Source: Nicotiana tabacum
Lineage: Eukaryota; Streptophyta; Magnoliopsida; Solanales; Solanaceae
Direction of reading: 5' to 3'
Assembly (NCBI RefSeq): GCF_000715075.1
Contig: NC_134082.1
Coordinates: 146,928,948 to 146,992,947, forward strand
Length of the DNA: 64,000 nt
Each line of letters begins with the position of its first letter. Position 1 is the stretch's first letter. Of this stretch, positions 12,209 through 25,163 are shown one piece after another. The translations under genes and the position numbers were made by a program. Below the pieces are notes generated by a model. It had not been told where the DNA came from. It saw only the letters and a list, made by a program, of their open reading frames with translations, and did not search any database.

Positions 12209-12480
12209 ATGAAGAACAACAAAGTTTCGAAACAAAGTCCTAAAAAATCAGCAGTAGTTGATATACCCTCATTTGATTTGGGTGTTTTATCACCAAAATC
12301 ACCCAAAAAGCAAGGCAAATCTCCACATGTTGCAGAGACTACTCATAGTTCCTCTCCCCGACAAATCAGAGACGAGATGAGAACCAAACAAAAAAATGAT
12401 GTAGATGTTGGAGAAACTTCTACACCAGGCAAACAAGTCAAACGAAAAGGAAAAGAGATTTTGGTAGATGACGACTTTGT
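12209..12480 (+). CDS. Hypothetical, first-exon-like frame inside the nested MULE
   Basis: The frame starts MKNNKVSKQSPKKSAVV and has a basic, Ser/Lys-rich composition with SPKSPKK, the phrase IPSFDLGVLSP and a KRKGKEILVDDDF end, before entering the tandem array. The leader just upstream (12000-12208) is CT-rich and looks like a normal plant 5' UTR. Solanaceae MULEs often carry a second gene for a ULP1-like cysteine protease whose N-terminus has a similar FDLG phrase, but no catalytic part is present here, so that is only a guess. The frame remains open to 12661, but beyond about 12480 it is repeat sequence. Confidence 0.35.
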
Positions 12481-12520
12481 AGAAGGGGTGTGGATGTTGA
12501 TTTTTAAAGTTAAAATGGAT

Positions 12521-13456
12521 TTTCGACATAATTGCGTTTTTTGTAGAAGTTTTAGTTGTTTTTTATTTGTGAAAACAGAAAACAAAGCATCTACAATCAG
12601 AATACAAATAATCTACAATTTATCTACAAAATATCTACAAACTGGGTACATTGAATTTTAATATCTCAATTCCCATTCAATTGTAGCTTAATTGGTATTT
12701 TCGACATAATTGCGTTTTTTGCAGAAGATTTTGTAGAAGTTTTAGTCGTTTTGGATTTGTGAAAACAGAAACAATGTGTCTACAATCATAATACAAATAA
12801 TCTATAATTTATCTACAAAATATCTACAAACTGGGTACATTGAATTTTAATATCCCAATTCTCATTTCAATTGTAGTATAATTGGGATTTTCGACATAAT
12901 TGCGTTTTTTGCAGAAGATTTGTAGAAGTTTTAGTCGTTTTGGATTTGTGAAAACAGAAAACAATGCATCTACAATCAGAATACAAATAATCTACAACTT
13001 ATCTATAAAATATCTACAAACTGGGTACATTGAATTTTAATATCCCAATTCTCATTTCAATTGTAGCATAATTGAGATTTTCGACATAATTGCGTTTTTT
13101 GCAGAAGATTTGTAGAAGTTTTAGTTGTTTTTGACTTGTGAAAACAGAAAACAAAGCATCTACAATCAGAATACAAATAATCTATAATTTATCTACAAAA
13201 TATCTACAAAATGGGTACATTGAATTTTAATATCCCAATTCTCATTCGATTGTAGTTTAATTGGAATTTTCGACATAATTGCGTTTTTTGCAAAAGATTT
13301 GTAGAAGTTTTAGTCGTTTTTGATTTGTGAAAACAAAAAATAAAGTATCTACAATCATAATACAAATAATCTACAATTCATCTACAAAATATCTACAAAC
13401 TGGGTATATTGAATTTTAATATCCCAATTCTCATTCGATTGTAGTTTAATTGGGAT
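12521..13456. repeat. 189-bp tandem repeat, about 5 units
   Basis: The word tttcgacataattgcg begins at 12521, 12699, 12889, 13079 and 13268, with a degraded version at 13457. Spacings are 178, 190, 190, 189 and 189 bp. Each unit also has the phrase atctacaatcagaatacaaa and the end ttgaattttaatatcccaat. It lies wholly inside the nested MULE. Confidence 0.92.
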
Positions 13457-14521
13457 TTTCGATTAGACATAATCTTACCGATTCATTATAGCATTCTCAA
13501 TTATAGATTGAGGGAAATATGTTAGAAAACTCATCAACTACTTTGTCGAGTTTGAAAAATACTACCTAGTGACATCAACTATTAGATTTGTTAACTTATT
13601 GTTTTTCATGGAAAAAAAATATAACGATATTTTCAGCTACAAGTTTAAGTGAGACTATAAGCAGAAAGATTAGGAGAAAATAAGAACAATTTTCAAAAGC
13701 CGGTCTCATACTCTGTCTCTCTGATTATTCACGTCATTTGATCTCTCAAAGATAAAAAATAATAATTAGAGATATCTAAATAAGGAATTTTAATGCTACA
13801 ATGATTCCTTATTTAATGAAATATCTGGAAGAATATTTACTTCCACAATTGTAGCGCGCCTAAATAGGAATATCTGGAAGAATATTTAGTTCCAGATTTG
13901 TAGCGCGCCTAATTAGGAAGGAATCAATTCCTAATAATTGGTATTTAATGAATGGTATAATATTTGTAGAATAATTGTGAATATGGCGGGTAAATATAAA
14001 ACTATGCATATTTTTTATAATAAGGTTTCATATATAGTATAGGAAGGAAAAAATCCCCTTTTTTGGGGTCGGTTTGGTTCGGACAGGTTCTTACGAACAC
14101 CCCTAGTTAGAGTCCTCTATTTTGCGACACACTAATTATTACTTCTATATTTTAAATACAAACAGACCATAGGTGGCGTTTGTTTGAAGTTTTGCACCTT
14201 TTTAGTTTGCTAACTTAATTTTGAATTATTAGAGAAACTGTTTGGTTGAGCTAATTCTTGGGAAAAAACGTAAACTTCAAACAAATGCCTCCATGATCCT
14301 CCAAACTCAACAAACAGATAGCAGCAGAGCTCTGGAAATAATTTCTTTTCCCAAAATTTTATGTTGATTTTATATATATATATATACATTATTTATAAAA
14401 AAAGCGCAAGCAATTTTTTTGAAATCTGATTTTATGGTAAATGTCTAAATGTAGAACCAATCTTCAAGCTTAATAGCAGCTCTAGAAGAGAGACTAGCTT
14501 TGTCCACGACCATAACTTGAT

Positions 14522-14647
14522 GAGCAGGGCAGCCCGATGTGCTAAGCTTTCGCTATGCACGGGGTCCTGGGAAGGGCCGGACCACAATAGTATATCGTAC
14601 GCAACCTTACCCTGCATTTTTGCAAGAGGCTGTTTTCACGGCTCGAA
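14522..14647 (-). mobile_element. Au-like SINE fragment
   Basis: The plus strand has gcagcccgatgtgctaagct, gggtcctgggaagggccgga, gcaaccttaccctgc and the end ctgttttcacggctcgaa. These are the conserved words of the Au SINE family of Solanaceae and grasses. The complement of cacggctcgaa is the pol III B-box half, so the SINE points to the minus strand. It stops right at the B box, so the 5' A-box part is missing, and no tail is seen at the other end. Confidence 0.8.
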
Positions 14648-16266
14648 AAGAGGGGACATAGTTTGACGAGCAATTAAATAAAATAAGTCAGCCCTCCTTC
14701 ATATGAACAGCTTGCTATTTATTCATTCATTAATTAGTTATTCTGAGTTGCCCGTTATCAATAAAATGTATGTAACTATAAAACATACTAGCAAAATAAT
14801 GCATTCCCTAAATTTCCATGTGTTGAGTTACTACATCGGCTAGGCTTTCTGGTTCAAGTTTACAGTTGCATCTTTACATTCTAAAGACGAAAGGTTCTAC
14901 TTTCATCAAACCCTTTCTACTTTTTTGACTCGGGGCCATTCCTACTCCAACCCAGCGCGCACCGACATACTGCTACTAGTACATTGTGCTTTTCTTTTAA
15001 TCACGATTCTTTATAGCAAATTAGAATTATTATTTTTGCTAACCTTATGCTAAAAGAAAATCAAGCATGGTAAATGATAAGCTTATATTATTTTGGGTAA
15101 TAATATTGTTACCACGAACACATAATGTTTATATCGACATATGCTTTCTTTCGAAAGTATGCTATTTGGCCAATATGCTCATATCTAAAAATAGGGGTAA
15201 AGCTATATACACACTATCATCTTCATACCCCATTTGTAAGATTACACTGGATTTGTTATGGTTGTATTCATATCTAAGGATCTACCTAGAATGTTGCAAT
15301 TCTTTGATATCTTTTCATGTTACGGATTTAGTAGAACTATACATTTCTTGAACATCTACCTCACATGGGAAAATATTTACCAAATAGCTCCTGATGCTTT
15401 GTTAACTCTAACATAGAAAGTAAAAAACTCGTACATTCTGTAAGTAGAAGAACAAACTAAAGCCAAGCTTACTTTAAACATTTGTTTGATGTCGTTCTCT
15501 TTAAGTCAAAACCTCAAACGATATACTTCCAAATTTTTCAAAGAAACAAGAGAAATTGAATACAAACGACAAGTTAGATTCCTTAGCAAGAACCAATACA
15601 ATAATTACATTTAAAAAAAAGTGGAGACGACTTACAAAATTTCAAAATCCTGTATGCAAAATTTTTATGTCTTTTGTCATAGGACCTCAACATGAGTTAG
15701 AAATCCTCTGCTGGATTTTAGATCAAAAGTCCATTAGAAACTCTCGAGGCTAATAAAAAATCAAGGGTCTCAGCTGCTCCTTCCACTGTTTAATATACAA
15801 AAGCAACTCCTTTTACTCACATCATTAAGTGGCTCCTCATACTTCTTCAGAGTGCCTCAATAAAGCAAACTTTCTCAGGCAGCTTAAGTCCTGGGCGGAT
15901 AATGCTGTGTTGTAATGATGCCATATAGTCATTATGTAGCTTGCTTTGTTCCCAAGGGCCCTCAAAAGAACACGGACAACTGCTTTTTCATGGGAATGAA
16001 GGAATCATTTCTTCAGTGACTGTCAATTTCACTAAAACAACCACGTGAAGCTTCAGCTCGGAATATTTAGGAGAGAGGTCAATTTCTACTTCAGATGTCA
16101 TTTCCCCGTCATGATCATTCAAAACTACTAATACACAGCTAATGAATGAATCAAATCTTATTCAAAATTAAAACAATCCAAAAATTAAATCACAAGCGAC
16201 ACTGGTACAGGCTGGAGAGTAGGACATAAGGCTTGCACAGCAGTGAGAAGACCATCGATCCCTACA
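14648..16266. other. Intergenic region and probable 3' UTR of the SRPK gene
   Basis: No coding region is supported. The short open frames near 15067 and 15556 are AT-rich and have no recognisable motif. Positions about 15780-16266 have more balanced composition and lie just after the stop of the minus-strand kinase, so they are probably its 3' UTR; no poly(A) signal could be assigned firmly. Confidence 0.4.
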
Positions 16267-19250
16267 TCACCTACCCACCTTAATTTGTAGCTTGCTCATT
16301 CCGACATTAACCTTTTCCACACCCGATTCACTCTTCATCTCTGTTTTCTTAAGATTTTTGACGTTGAGCCATGGGTGTTGCAAGCACTGCTCAGCAGTTG
16401 GTCGTTTCTCTGGCTCAAAATCAAGAAGAGGACCAAGAAATCCTGTGAACTCATGGGCATCAATTTCAGAAAACCTAAACTTGTCAACTAGCAATTTATC
16501 GAGAGAACCATATTTCAGCCTACGGATCCTCTTCAAATCTCCGTGCCTGTCAAAGTAATCTTTGGATCTAGCCCCACCAATGGCTATCTGCTCCACCATA
16601 AGTTAGTAAAAGAAAATTTCAGCAGCTATTTTCAGATATAGTTCTTAAAGGCCCACAAAAGTAATATAATGAGCTCACCTTCCGAGGGATCTTCCCTAGA
16701 AGCTCCATCATCATAGCTAGATGATCCTGCAACCCACCAAATAACAACAAATATTGTCAAGTGAAAGTTTTAAAATAATTTCTCTTCAGGAGGTAAAATT
16801 GACTAGACATAATTATTTCTAAGGCTAGGTCGACTCCGCTTTACACCCAAAAAAACAGACCTCAAATCAGAAAAACATAATACTTATTCCAAAAATAGAA
16901 AAAAGAGAAATAGTTGCATTATGTAATGAAAGAACAGTTAACCAAAGAAACATAAATGAAATCGTCTTACCTCATCTTCATTGAAACCTTGTCCACCTTT
17001 GGGAGTGAACATCATCTCACCGGTAGCAAGCTCAAATGCAATACAAGCAAAAGACCACATGTCAGCAGAGAATGAATATCCAGATTGAAGTATAACTTCA
17101 GGGGATCTGTACTGCCTTGTTTGAATTTCTTGTGCAAATTGCTTATCAGCCCAGCATGCATTTCCAAAATCCACAACCTTGCACCTCAAGTCAATCCCAT
17201 CAAGAGATCTATTTGATTTTGGAGTCCCTCCTACCCCACCCATTGAAGCCCGTCTTCCAGATATCCTAGCTGCTGCTCTCCTTGCCCTTTGCTTTAGTTT
17301 TTTCTCGATGATATTCATTGTTACTCCTCCATTAGGGTTCCCCTCAGGCCTTTCAAGTATGGGAGTCATTCCGGATCTAATGGGATCTTTTGTGGCATTA
17401 ATTGTAGAAAGTAAAAGAATATTTTCAAGTTTCAAGTCTGTATGAATAATTCCAAGTCCCCTATGCAAATAATCTAAACCAGTCAAAACACATTTGCATA
17501 TTTCCCTAACTTTGTTCATCTCGAGGCCCTTATAGCGATTATATTTGACCAGCCTCAATAAGCTATCACCAAGGAATTCAAGAACCATGCATAGGTGCTG
17601 TCCATTAGGGCCCGTATGCTTAAAATGGTCAATAAGTCGTACAACATATTTACTATTAGATGAATCACCATTGGCAATCGCAGAAAGGACTTCAATTTCA
17701 TGAAGAGCTGCTTGAGCAAATTGTGGTGCACTTTTCTGGATCTTCAAAGCAACATATTCCTAGGAGAAAACAAATATAGCAATGATGCCAACTCCAGATC
17801 TCAATAAGAGCTCTCAAAAATCAATTTGAGCTAATTTTCCAGAGGAGGGGCTTTTGAGACATTTTAGTGCTAACTAAACGGCTAATTATAACTAAAAATT
17901 CAAAGAAAAGAATCCAAGAAGAATAGAAACTGCACATGCTTACACAAAATAGAATGCTCTCATAAAAGGTTGTTCTTGAACACCTACATGAATGCTGCTA
18001 ATAGATTGAAAATCAATCACAAAAACTCACTCTACCATCCACTCAACTGACCCCAATTCAGGCCAAAGTCGCTCACCTAGACAAATGTTTTTGATGACGA
18101 AACAAAGTAACCTCAACTTCATATACAAATAGGCATCTAGACATCTTAAAGTAAATTATAGGTAGTAGCGGAGCCAGGATTTTCACTAAGGGGGTTACAA
18201 TTTAAAAAAAATTAAATACACGAAGAAGTCAAGGGTATACAATACATAGTATATATACATAAAAAGATAATTTTGGCTTCTCTAAACAATGTAATTTTTC
18301 AACAAAGAGGTGTCAATTGACAAAGGGGTGACGCCTCTTGGAGCTATGTCGCTCCACCACTAATTATAAGCCAGCAGAGTATTACCTATCTCCACAATTA
18401 CATTTGTAGATAAGCTCCGTGTTAATGTCATGTTAACTTGTTTCAGGATTAAAGGGGAACAAAAAGCCCATTGGAACTCTAGACAAGTTAAGTTCGTTCA
18501 TGCAGAAAGGGCAAAAAGGACTTGGTCAATTTTGGAAAAAGAATGTCCAGGCTAAAAATTTAAGTTTGTTATTTATCTTCCCGTGATAGCCATATAACCA
18601 TCACAATAACTCCTTAATTCAAATTCAATTGCCGAGTAAAAGCAAGCATCAACACGTTGCAGCAAGTAGTCACTAATCAAAATATCAAAAGGCAATGATA
18701 CTTAAGCAAGACGCTTAATCCAATTTAATTAATCATCTAGAAAAAAGAGAGAGATTGAAGTCAGTTGCAAATGATAAATCATATTGGTGTTCACCAATCT
18801 TTTCTCGGATCGTTGATCATGAAAGAAAATGAAAAGATAAAACTTTAAGCGAATAATAATGATAATTATTTATCAAAAATTATAAGTAGTAATGACAAAT
18901 ACAACAACTACTAATCCACCTCAATCCTAAGCTAGTTGAGGTCAGCCAAAATATTAATTTAAAAAAAAAAAAAAAGAATAATAATAAGCATACATTCTGG
19001 CGAATTCACACAAAAACACAGATAAACAATATCAAAAGAAATAATGAAGATGATAAACACTCACGGATGATCGAGTATCATAAGCGAGCCAAACAGTGGA
19101 GAACTCTCCCCAGCCGAGTTTTCGCTGAGCGATATATCGGCCACCAGAGAATGAATCGCCGATTCTCACCGCATGGTATCCTCCTTTCCGGTAAGAATCG
19201 AATCCCTCAACTTCATCCTCCGACGCCGACGACGATGATGAGCAAGACAT
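16267..19250 (-). CDS. SRPK: SRPK-type SR-protein serine/threonine kinase, 4 exons, 447 aa
   Basis: Kinases of this family phosphorylate Arg-Ser repeats of SR splicing factors and so act on pre-mRNA splicing. Exons on the minus strand are 19250-19065, 17759-16971, 16726-16679 and 16587-16267; all junctions are GT-AG and the phases agree. The protein starts MSCSSSSSASEDEVEGFDSY; the Gly-rich loop KLGWGEFSTVWLA is in exon 1, the ATP lysine (ALKIQK) is near residue 68, HTD near 168-170, DFG near 259-261 and TRQYRSPEV follows. The basic spacer between HTD and DFG (KKLKQRARRAAARISGRR) splits the kinase domain as usual for SRPKs. The C-terminus ends QCLQHPWLNV plus a short tail. Length fits the Arabidopsis SRPK1/2 group. 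The usual DLKPEN reads DLKLEN. Confidence 0.95.
18161..18361. mobile_element. Short TIR repeat (MITE) in SRPK intron 1
   Basis: The left end ggtagtagcggagccagg and the complement of the right end (agtggtggagcgacatagct) are inverted relatives. Both sides have aattata (18154-18160 and 18362-18368) as a 7-bp direct repeat. It lies inside the 1.3-kb first intron (17760-19064) of the kinase gene, has no coding capacity, and resembles a repeat common in Solanaceae introns. Confidence 0.6.
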
Positions 19251-19566
19251 TATGCTTTATGACTGAATCAAACAATCCTGATCTGAAAATTCTTATAGTA
19301 TCTTCTCTTCTTTCATGAAATTTAATTATTTTCCGATTTAATTTCGAGTAATATTAAATCAGTAGTAGAACTCTATGGATTTGGAGACAGTGCGTTAATG
19401 GGGGAACATATGTGGCCTTCAATACAAGTCTCTCTCCACTTTTTGCTCTTTTTCGCTTTTGTTTTTCCTGCTTTTAATTTTTGTAGACTTTTTAAATTCC
19501 TTTCTTTTATTCAGAGATATGACTATTTAAAATTGTTGAGTTAGAATCAGATTATTTTTTGCTTTC

Positions 19567-19822
19567 TGTTATTAATAGTTTGTACATTGTATACTACATT
19601 GGATGTTGATGTTGTGAATAACTTAAAGATTAAATCTCTTACTTTATGTCCATCATATTTACTTTTTATGCCTATAAAAGGCTATGTAATTGCAATGGAA
19701 AAACGCACACAATTGAAAAAGAAATCTCTTCCTTCTCTCTATCTCCATTTCTTGTTCATGTTTTACTAAATTGCTTTTATTTTCTTGTTCCATATTGTTA
19801 CTTTGAGTTATATTTCATAACA
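19567..19822 (+). repeat. Left LTR of the copia element
   Basis: It starts tgttattaatag and ends atttcataaca. Next to it stands cgttatgagcacg, where the primer-binding site is expected; it resembles the cgttatcagcacg type seen in other plant copia elements. The phrase tgcctataaaaggc could be its TATA region. Confidence 0.92.
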
Positions 19823-22419
19823 CGTTATGAGCACGAAGTCTCTAAGTTAAGGTTGAATTCCACTTCTGATAAGGTATATCTGGATGATCTATTGTCATAA
19901 TATAAACTTGAGCATCTTGTTCATGAATATAGTATAGTTAAATTTTCGTGAACTAATAATAGGTGGCATGTTTTAGACTACATAATTTACAAAATTACAA
20001 TTATACTTTATTATGTATGCTTATGGTTTTACCTTATAATACAATTTAGTATGCTTAGTATAATGATTATACATTAGTTTACTGTCACATATAATTAAAA
20101 TAATAATAATAATAATATTCGTAACTATTTTATTTTGATAAGATAAAATATTAGTATAAGAGGTATGTACTACACCAAATTTTTCATTAATGATAGTTCT
20201 TATCAAATTAACGTGTTCAATCATTTCTATATAGAAATATATGTCTTTATTTGCTACATCTCTTATCGGACAACGATAATATTCCAAGTAAGTCGCATTC
20301 TATCATTTCTACTCCATCTTGTGGTATGAAAATTAGGTACAATTTTTTTTTTAACTAACTTTGGAGCTTAGTTCCATTAGAAACTGTGAAATAATTTATA
20401 CTTTGGTTCAATTCTCATGGCCTTTTAGTTTCACGGACAGATATATGTTTGATCGGAATAGTTATTAAACTAATCAATTCTTTCCTTGTTATTGTTTAGT
20501 GCCTTCATTGAATTATTCATCTAATTATATGAACTAATGATTTTAAAAGCAAAGTAACAAGGTTTTGTTGGTACTTGGCAATAGTGATATCATTATGTTT
20601 TATAGCTAGCTAGCCTATTGGAATATGTAAACTGTCTAGCAAAATATTATTACTTTCTTATTAACTTTCTGAAAATTGAATTGTGATATATAATAAAGCA
20701 ACAATACTAGTTATGTAGCATGTCAAATCACTTAACCAAATTATTACTGGAATTGCTTGATAAAGACCTTAGTGCAATAAGGGTATTCATATTAACCAGT
20801 ATTGTTCCTACATGTATTTAGTACCTTTTAAGTCATGCGAATTAAGTTATATAATTTAATAATGTATATCATGCACTAACTGGACATATGGTTTAGACAT
20901 ATTTCGGTATTATCTAATTTACGATTTTTGTCAAATTATTATGATATTTTTATATCATATTTATGCACCACTTAATTCATTTTATTCAAATTAGCGGACG
21001 TGATATTTGCTTTGGGTTATTGAGATATCGATGTCCAATTTTTAATCAATACCACAACAATTAGTTATTTAGTGTAGAATAAATATTTTTATAGTGTTAG
21101 TTCATATGAACTTACAAATATGATATCACTAGAGCACTAACTGGTTTTATGCATGTAATCATTATAAATTGGCATTATTTTTAAAGCTTGGGGTAAGACA
21201 TGGATTTGAATCCTGATAGAGTTTCAAGTCATTATGGTCAAACATGCCTTTACATGGGTAATACATTGGATTCGAGTCCCAATGCACCATATTGATGATA
21301 TAATGATGACTAAAGAAAAATAATATATTTTTCATTAAAGGCATGAAGATTGTCCCACTTGATTTGCTTCATTCTTGAAGTGAATGTGGTAGCAATACAT
21401 AATAAGTTTAAATGAAGACATATGGTTGAACAATGAACGTGGACGTTCCAAAGATCAAAATAATAATAATCATCACTATGATTTTAAAGGAAAACAATAA
21501 GGATTCTCAAAATAGTCCTTCAAAATGTGAAGACAATGTTTACCATAAAATTGATATGAAAATAATAAAGCACGTCGCTGATTATGATCCATTATTTGAA
21601 GAGAATGTGACTTGTGATAAGCATTGAGAATGCAAACTCATTCCTAAAGTTGAATGTGGCAATATGTGATAAAAGCAATGAATAAAAATATGTAATTCAT
21701 AATTATATGAATACCACACAACTCACCTCTAAGGGAGGTTTGAGTGAAATAAAGAGAATAAATATTATTGTGTTGTTACATAAATATATCATTGGTCGCG
21801 TACATGTGATACGTCAAATATTATTTTTCCATGCCTTATAAAAGTTATTAAAGTCAAAATTAAAACAATAAATGATTTTGCTTATGATGATTTTGACCAT
21901 GACAATTTATTATAATATAAGTTTCTCCGTGAAGGAGACATTTACCATAAGAATGGTTTGATAAAAGATCGTGTAGTACAAAAGTTGTTAAGAGCTCCGG
22001 ATGAATAAAATTATTCATGACATTGATATTGTAAAGTCTCATAAGAAACCTTTTGAGTTTCAAATGTACAAGTCAAAGTGATTATCATATTGAGACAATA
22101 AATGAAAGGAAGATTGAATATATTCATATTTTTATAATCATATCGGTAAATATGAAAGGTTACCCAGTTTTATTTCTATTTGTACTACACAAATATAAGC
22201 ATGATGCTTGAATCATATGCCACAAGTAAACTAGAGGTTTACTAAAATAAATATTAGTTGGCATAATCGGTTGACCATCCCGGTTCAATTATGATGCGAA
22301 AAAAAATTAATTGAGAATTACATTGGCATATATTGAAGAATAGAAGATTCTTCAAGAATTCTCTTATGCTGCTTATTCTCATGATATACCAGTTAAGGTA
22401 GGGATTGCATCCCTTGATT

Positions 22420-24971
22420 TCTGGAACAAATAAAAGGTGATAAATATATGGGCCCAGTCACCTGCCATGTGGACCGTTTACTATTATATAGTTTTAATAG
22501 ATGCATCTATTATATGGTCACATGTGCATTTGTTATCAACTTGCAGTTTGGCTTTTGCAAGATTTCTTGCTCAAATTATTAGAGCATAATTCCAGAATAT
22601 AAATTATGATAATTTATCTTAATAATACTGGTTTAAATCCAAGTTGGTTAGCAAAAATTGTATGCCTCCAGTTATAGCTAAATCATTGGTTGTGAGAACA
22701 AAACTCTCAAAAAACGAAATTTTGTATGAGATGTATTATTTAATATACAACAACACTTGTACGCATATAGCCAAGTTATGAAAATTTCTTCCTATCACAA
22801 TCAGTTCAGGGTCAGGAACCAAATAATTTCTATATAGAAATATGGATGTGCTATATGATTTAATTATTCCACCACAATGCACAAAGATGTGTTCCCAAAG
22901 AAGGTTGGGAAATGTGTTGGTGATCCCAACATTAGGGGGAGAAAATGGGCAGCTGAGAAAGTGATACGTGAAATGAATTATTATGAATACATATAGATCC
23001 TCGTACAAGAAAATATGAACTTGAAGTTCAAGTGATAATTCATTTACAAATTATTGTCAGACGCATTTGCTGACCCAAAGCTAAATGTCATATTTCAACT
23101 GCTAATGCTCCAAATAGAATAAAGTCCATGGGGGACAGAGTCGATGCCACGCATAAAGCGTAACAGACCAATCGGTTCCAAAGATAAAACTCCTTGAAGA
23201 AGGAGAGGGACAAATATTCAAAATGGTCATAAAAAGGAGGCAAATGCTCTAGAAGAGCACCACGACATAGTATTTCACAAGACCTCATGGGAGAGGCTCA
23301 GGTACCTGAAATAATGAGATAAAGAGATCTCAATAAGTTATGTCTTTATTAGGTAATAATTAAACCGATATAAAATGATCGTCGACGATATTGTTAACAT
23401 AATGTAGCGCTCAATATTATTAATATTGACGAGGATCTTGAGCTCAAATCTGTCATGAAATTTGGACAGATAAATAATTGGTCAAATAAAAAATACGCAA
23501 TGAAAGTTGACTTCACTTGAAAAATATAAAGTTGGACGGAGTCCCAACACCTGAAAGTATAAATCCAGTGAGGTAAATGTGTTCTTGTGCGAAAAAGGTC
23601 AAGTCGATAGACATAAAGATGACTTGTGTCACAAGAATATTTGTAAATTTACTGGCATTAATTATATAGAGACATGTTCTCTTGTGGTGGATGTAGTCAT
23701 TTAAGATTTTAATCTGGCAATACATGAAAAACTTGATATGCGTATAACGGAAATCATTGAAGGATTTAAATTGTTCAGAAGCATATAAAAGTTTTCGAGA
23801 AACTTATTCAATAAAGCTTCAGAAATCTTTATACAGATTGAAACAATCAGGTCGTATGTAGTACAATCGCCTGAGTGAATACTTGTTGAAAGAAGGGTAC
23901 AAGAATGATCCAATTTGTCCTTGTGTCTTTATAAAAAGGTCTGGATCTGAATTTGTTATAATCGCCGTGTATGTTGATAATTTAAATATCATTGGAACTC
24001 TTAGGGAGATTTCAAAAACAGTAGACTGTTTAAAGAAAGAATTTGAAATGAAAGATCTTGGAAAGACAAAATTTTGTCTTGGTCTACAAATTGAGTATAT
24101 GAAAGATGGAATATTTGTCCATAAATCAACATATACCGAAAAGTTTTTAAAGCGATTCTATATGGATAAAACACATCCATTGAGTACCCCGATGGTTGTG
24201 AGATCACTTGATATAAAGAAAGATCCATTTTGACCTCATGAAAACGATGAAGAGCTTCTTGGTGCCGAAGTACCATATCTTAGTGCAATTGGGGCATTAA
24301 TGTATCTTGCCAATAATTCCTGACCAGATATAACTTTTTCAGTAAGCTTATTGGCAAGATTTAGTTCTTCGCCAACACAAAGACACTAGAATGGTATTAA
24401 ACATATATTCAGATACCTCCAAGGGACCATTGATATGAGTTTATTTTATTCAAATGAATCCAAGCCATCATTGATTGGTTATGCAGATGCAGGATGTTTC
24501 TCTGATCCACACAAAGGTCAATCTCAGACAGGCTATTTATTTACAAATGGAGGTACAGTCATATCATGGCGTTCAACAAAACAAAATATGGTTGCTACTT
24601 CTTCAAATCATGCAGAGATAATAGTCATTCACGAAGCAAGTCAAGAATGTGTTTGGTTGTGATCGATAACTCAACACATTCAACAAATATGTGGTCTTTC
24701 TTCGAAAGAGAATATTCCAACAATATTGCATGAAGACAATGTTGCATGCATAGCTCAATTGAAAGGAGGATATATCAAAGGAGATAGAACAAAACACATT
24801 TCACCGATTTTTTTTTCCACTCATGATCTTCCGAAGAATGGTGAAATAGATGTACAATAAGTTCGTTCAAGTGATAATTTGGTTGATCTGTTCACTAAGG
24901 CATTACCAACCTCAATATTTGAAAAGCTAATATATAAGATTGGAATACATCGTCTTCGAGACATTAAGTGA
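22420..24971 (+). pseudogene. pol: Copia pol remnant: integrase, reverse transcriptase, RNase H
   Basis: Around 22440-22580 broken frames keep integrase-type phrases. From 23080 to 23330 remnants of the linker (NRPIGSKDKTP) are seen. The RT part at 23883-24233 reads YKNDPICPCVFIKRSGSEF and YVDNLNIIG, where the family box is YVDD, so one catalytic Asp is Asn. RNase H at 24435-24662 reads IGYADAGCFSDPHKGQSQTG and STKQNMVATSSNHAEI. The frame end VDLFTKALPTSIFEKLIYKI closes with TGA at 24969-24971. Stops at 24232 and 24660 and elsewhere show it is dead. Confidence 0.88.
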
Positions 24972-25163
24972 TTTTTCATCAGGGGGAGTAACTACACGCT
25001 GCACTCTTTTCCTTAACCAAGGTTTTGTCCCACTGGGTTTTCCTGGTAAGGTTTTTAATGAGGCAGCAAACAATGCATATTATAAATAACTATGTACATC
25101 CCAATATTTTTTTTGTAAGTTCTTAATGAGGCACATTATCTTACATGGACATCCAAGGGAGAG

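Larger units (their letters stand above)
11855..14058. mobile_element. MULE-like TIR element nested in the hAT-like element
   Basis: Left end 11855-11894 (ggaatttttacattcctatg, later aggaaaccttatta) and the complement of right end 14017-14058 (GGATTTTTTCCTTCCTATAC, later ATGAAACCTTATTA) form an inverted repeat of about 40 bp. It is flanked by T runs on both sides (11845-11854 and 14059-14064), which may hide the target duplication. It holds a first-exon-like open frame (12209-12480) and a 189-bp tandem array, so it may be a deletion derivative of a coding MULE. Confidence 0.68.
11181..14104. mobile_element. hAT-like TIR element, split by a nested insertion
   Basis: The left end aggggtattcatggttcg and the complement of the right end TAGGGGTGTTCG match, and both arms carry the ggtttggttcggtttt-type sequence typical of this family. 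Flanks are gtaagagt (11173-11180) and gttagagt (14106-14113), an imperfect 8-bp duplication with one extra base at 14105. The copy at 52216-53187 has the same ends and a perfect 8-bp duplication, which supports the assignment. The segment 11855-14058 is a second element inserted into it. Confidence 0.7.

Noticed and set aside
14432..14617. Minus-strand 61-aa frame
   Set aside because: It mostly covers the Au-like SINE fragment.
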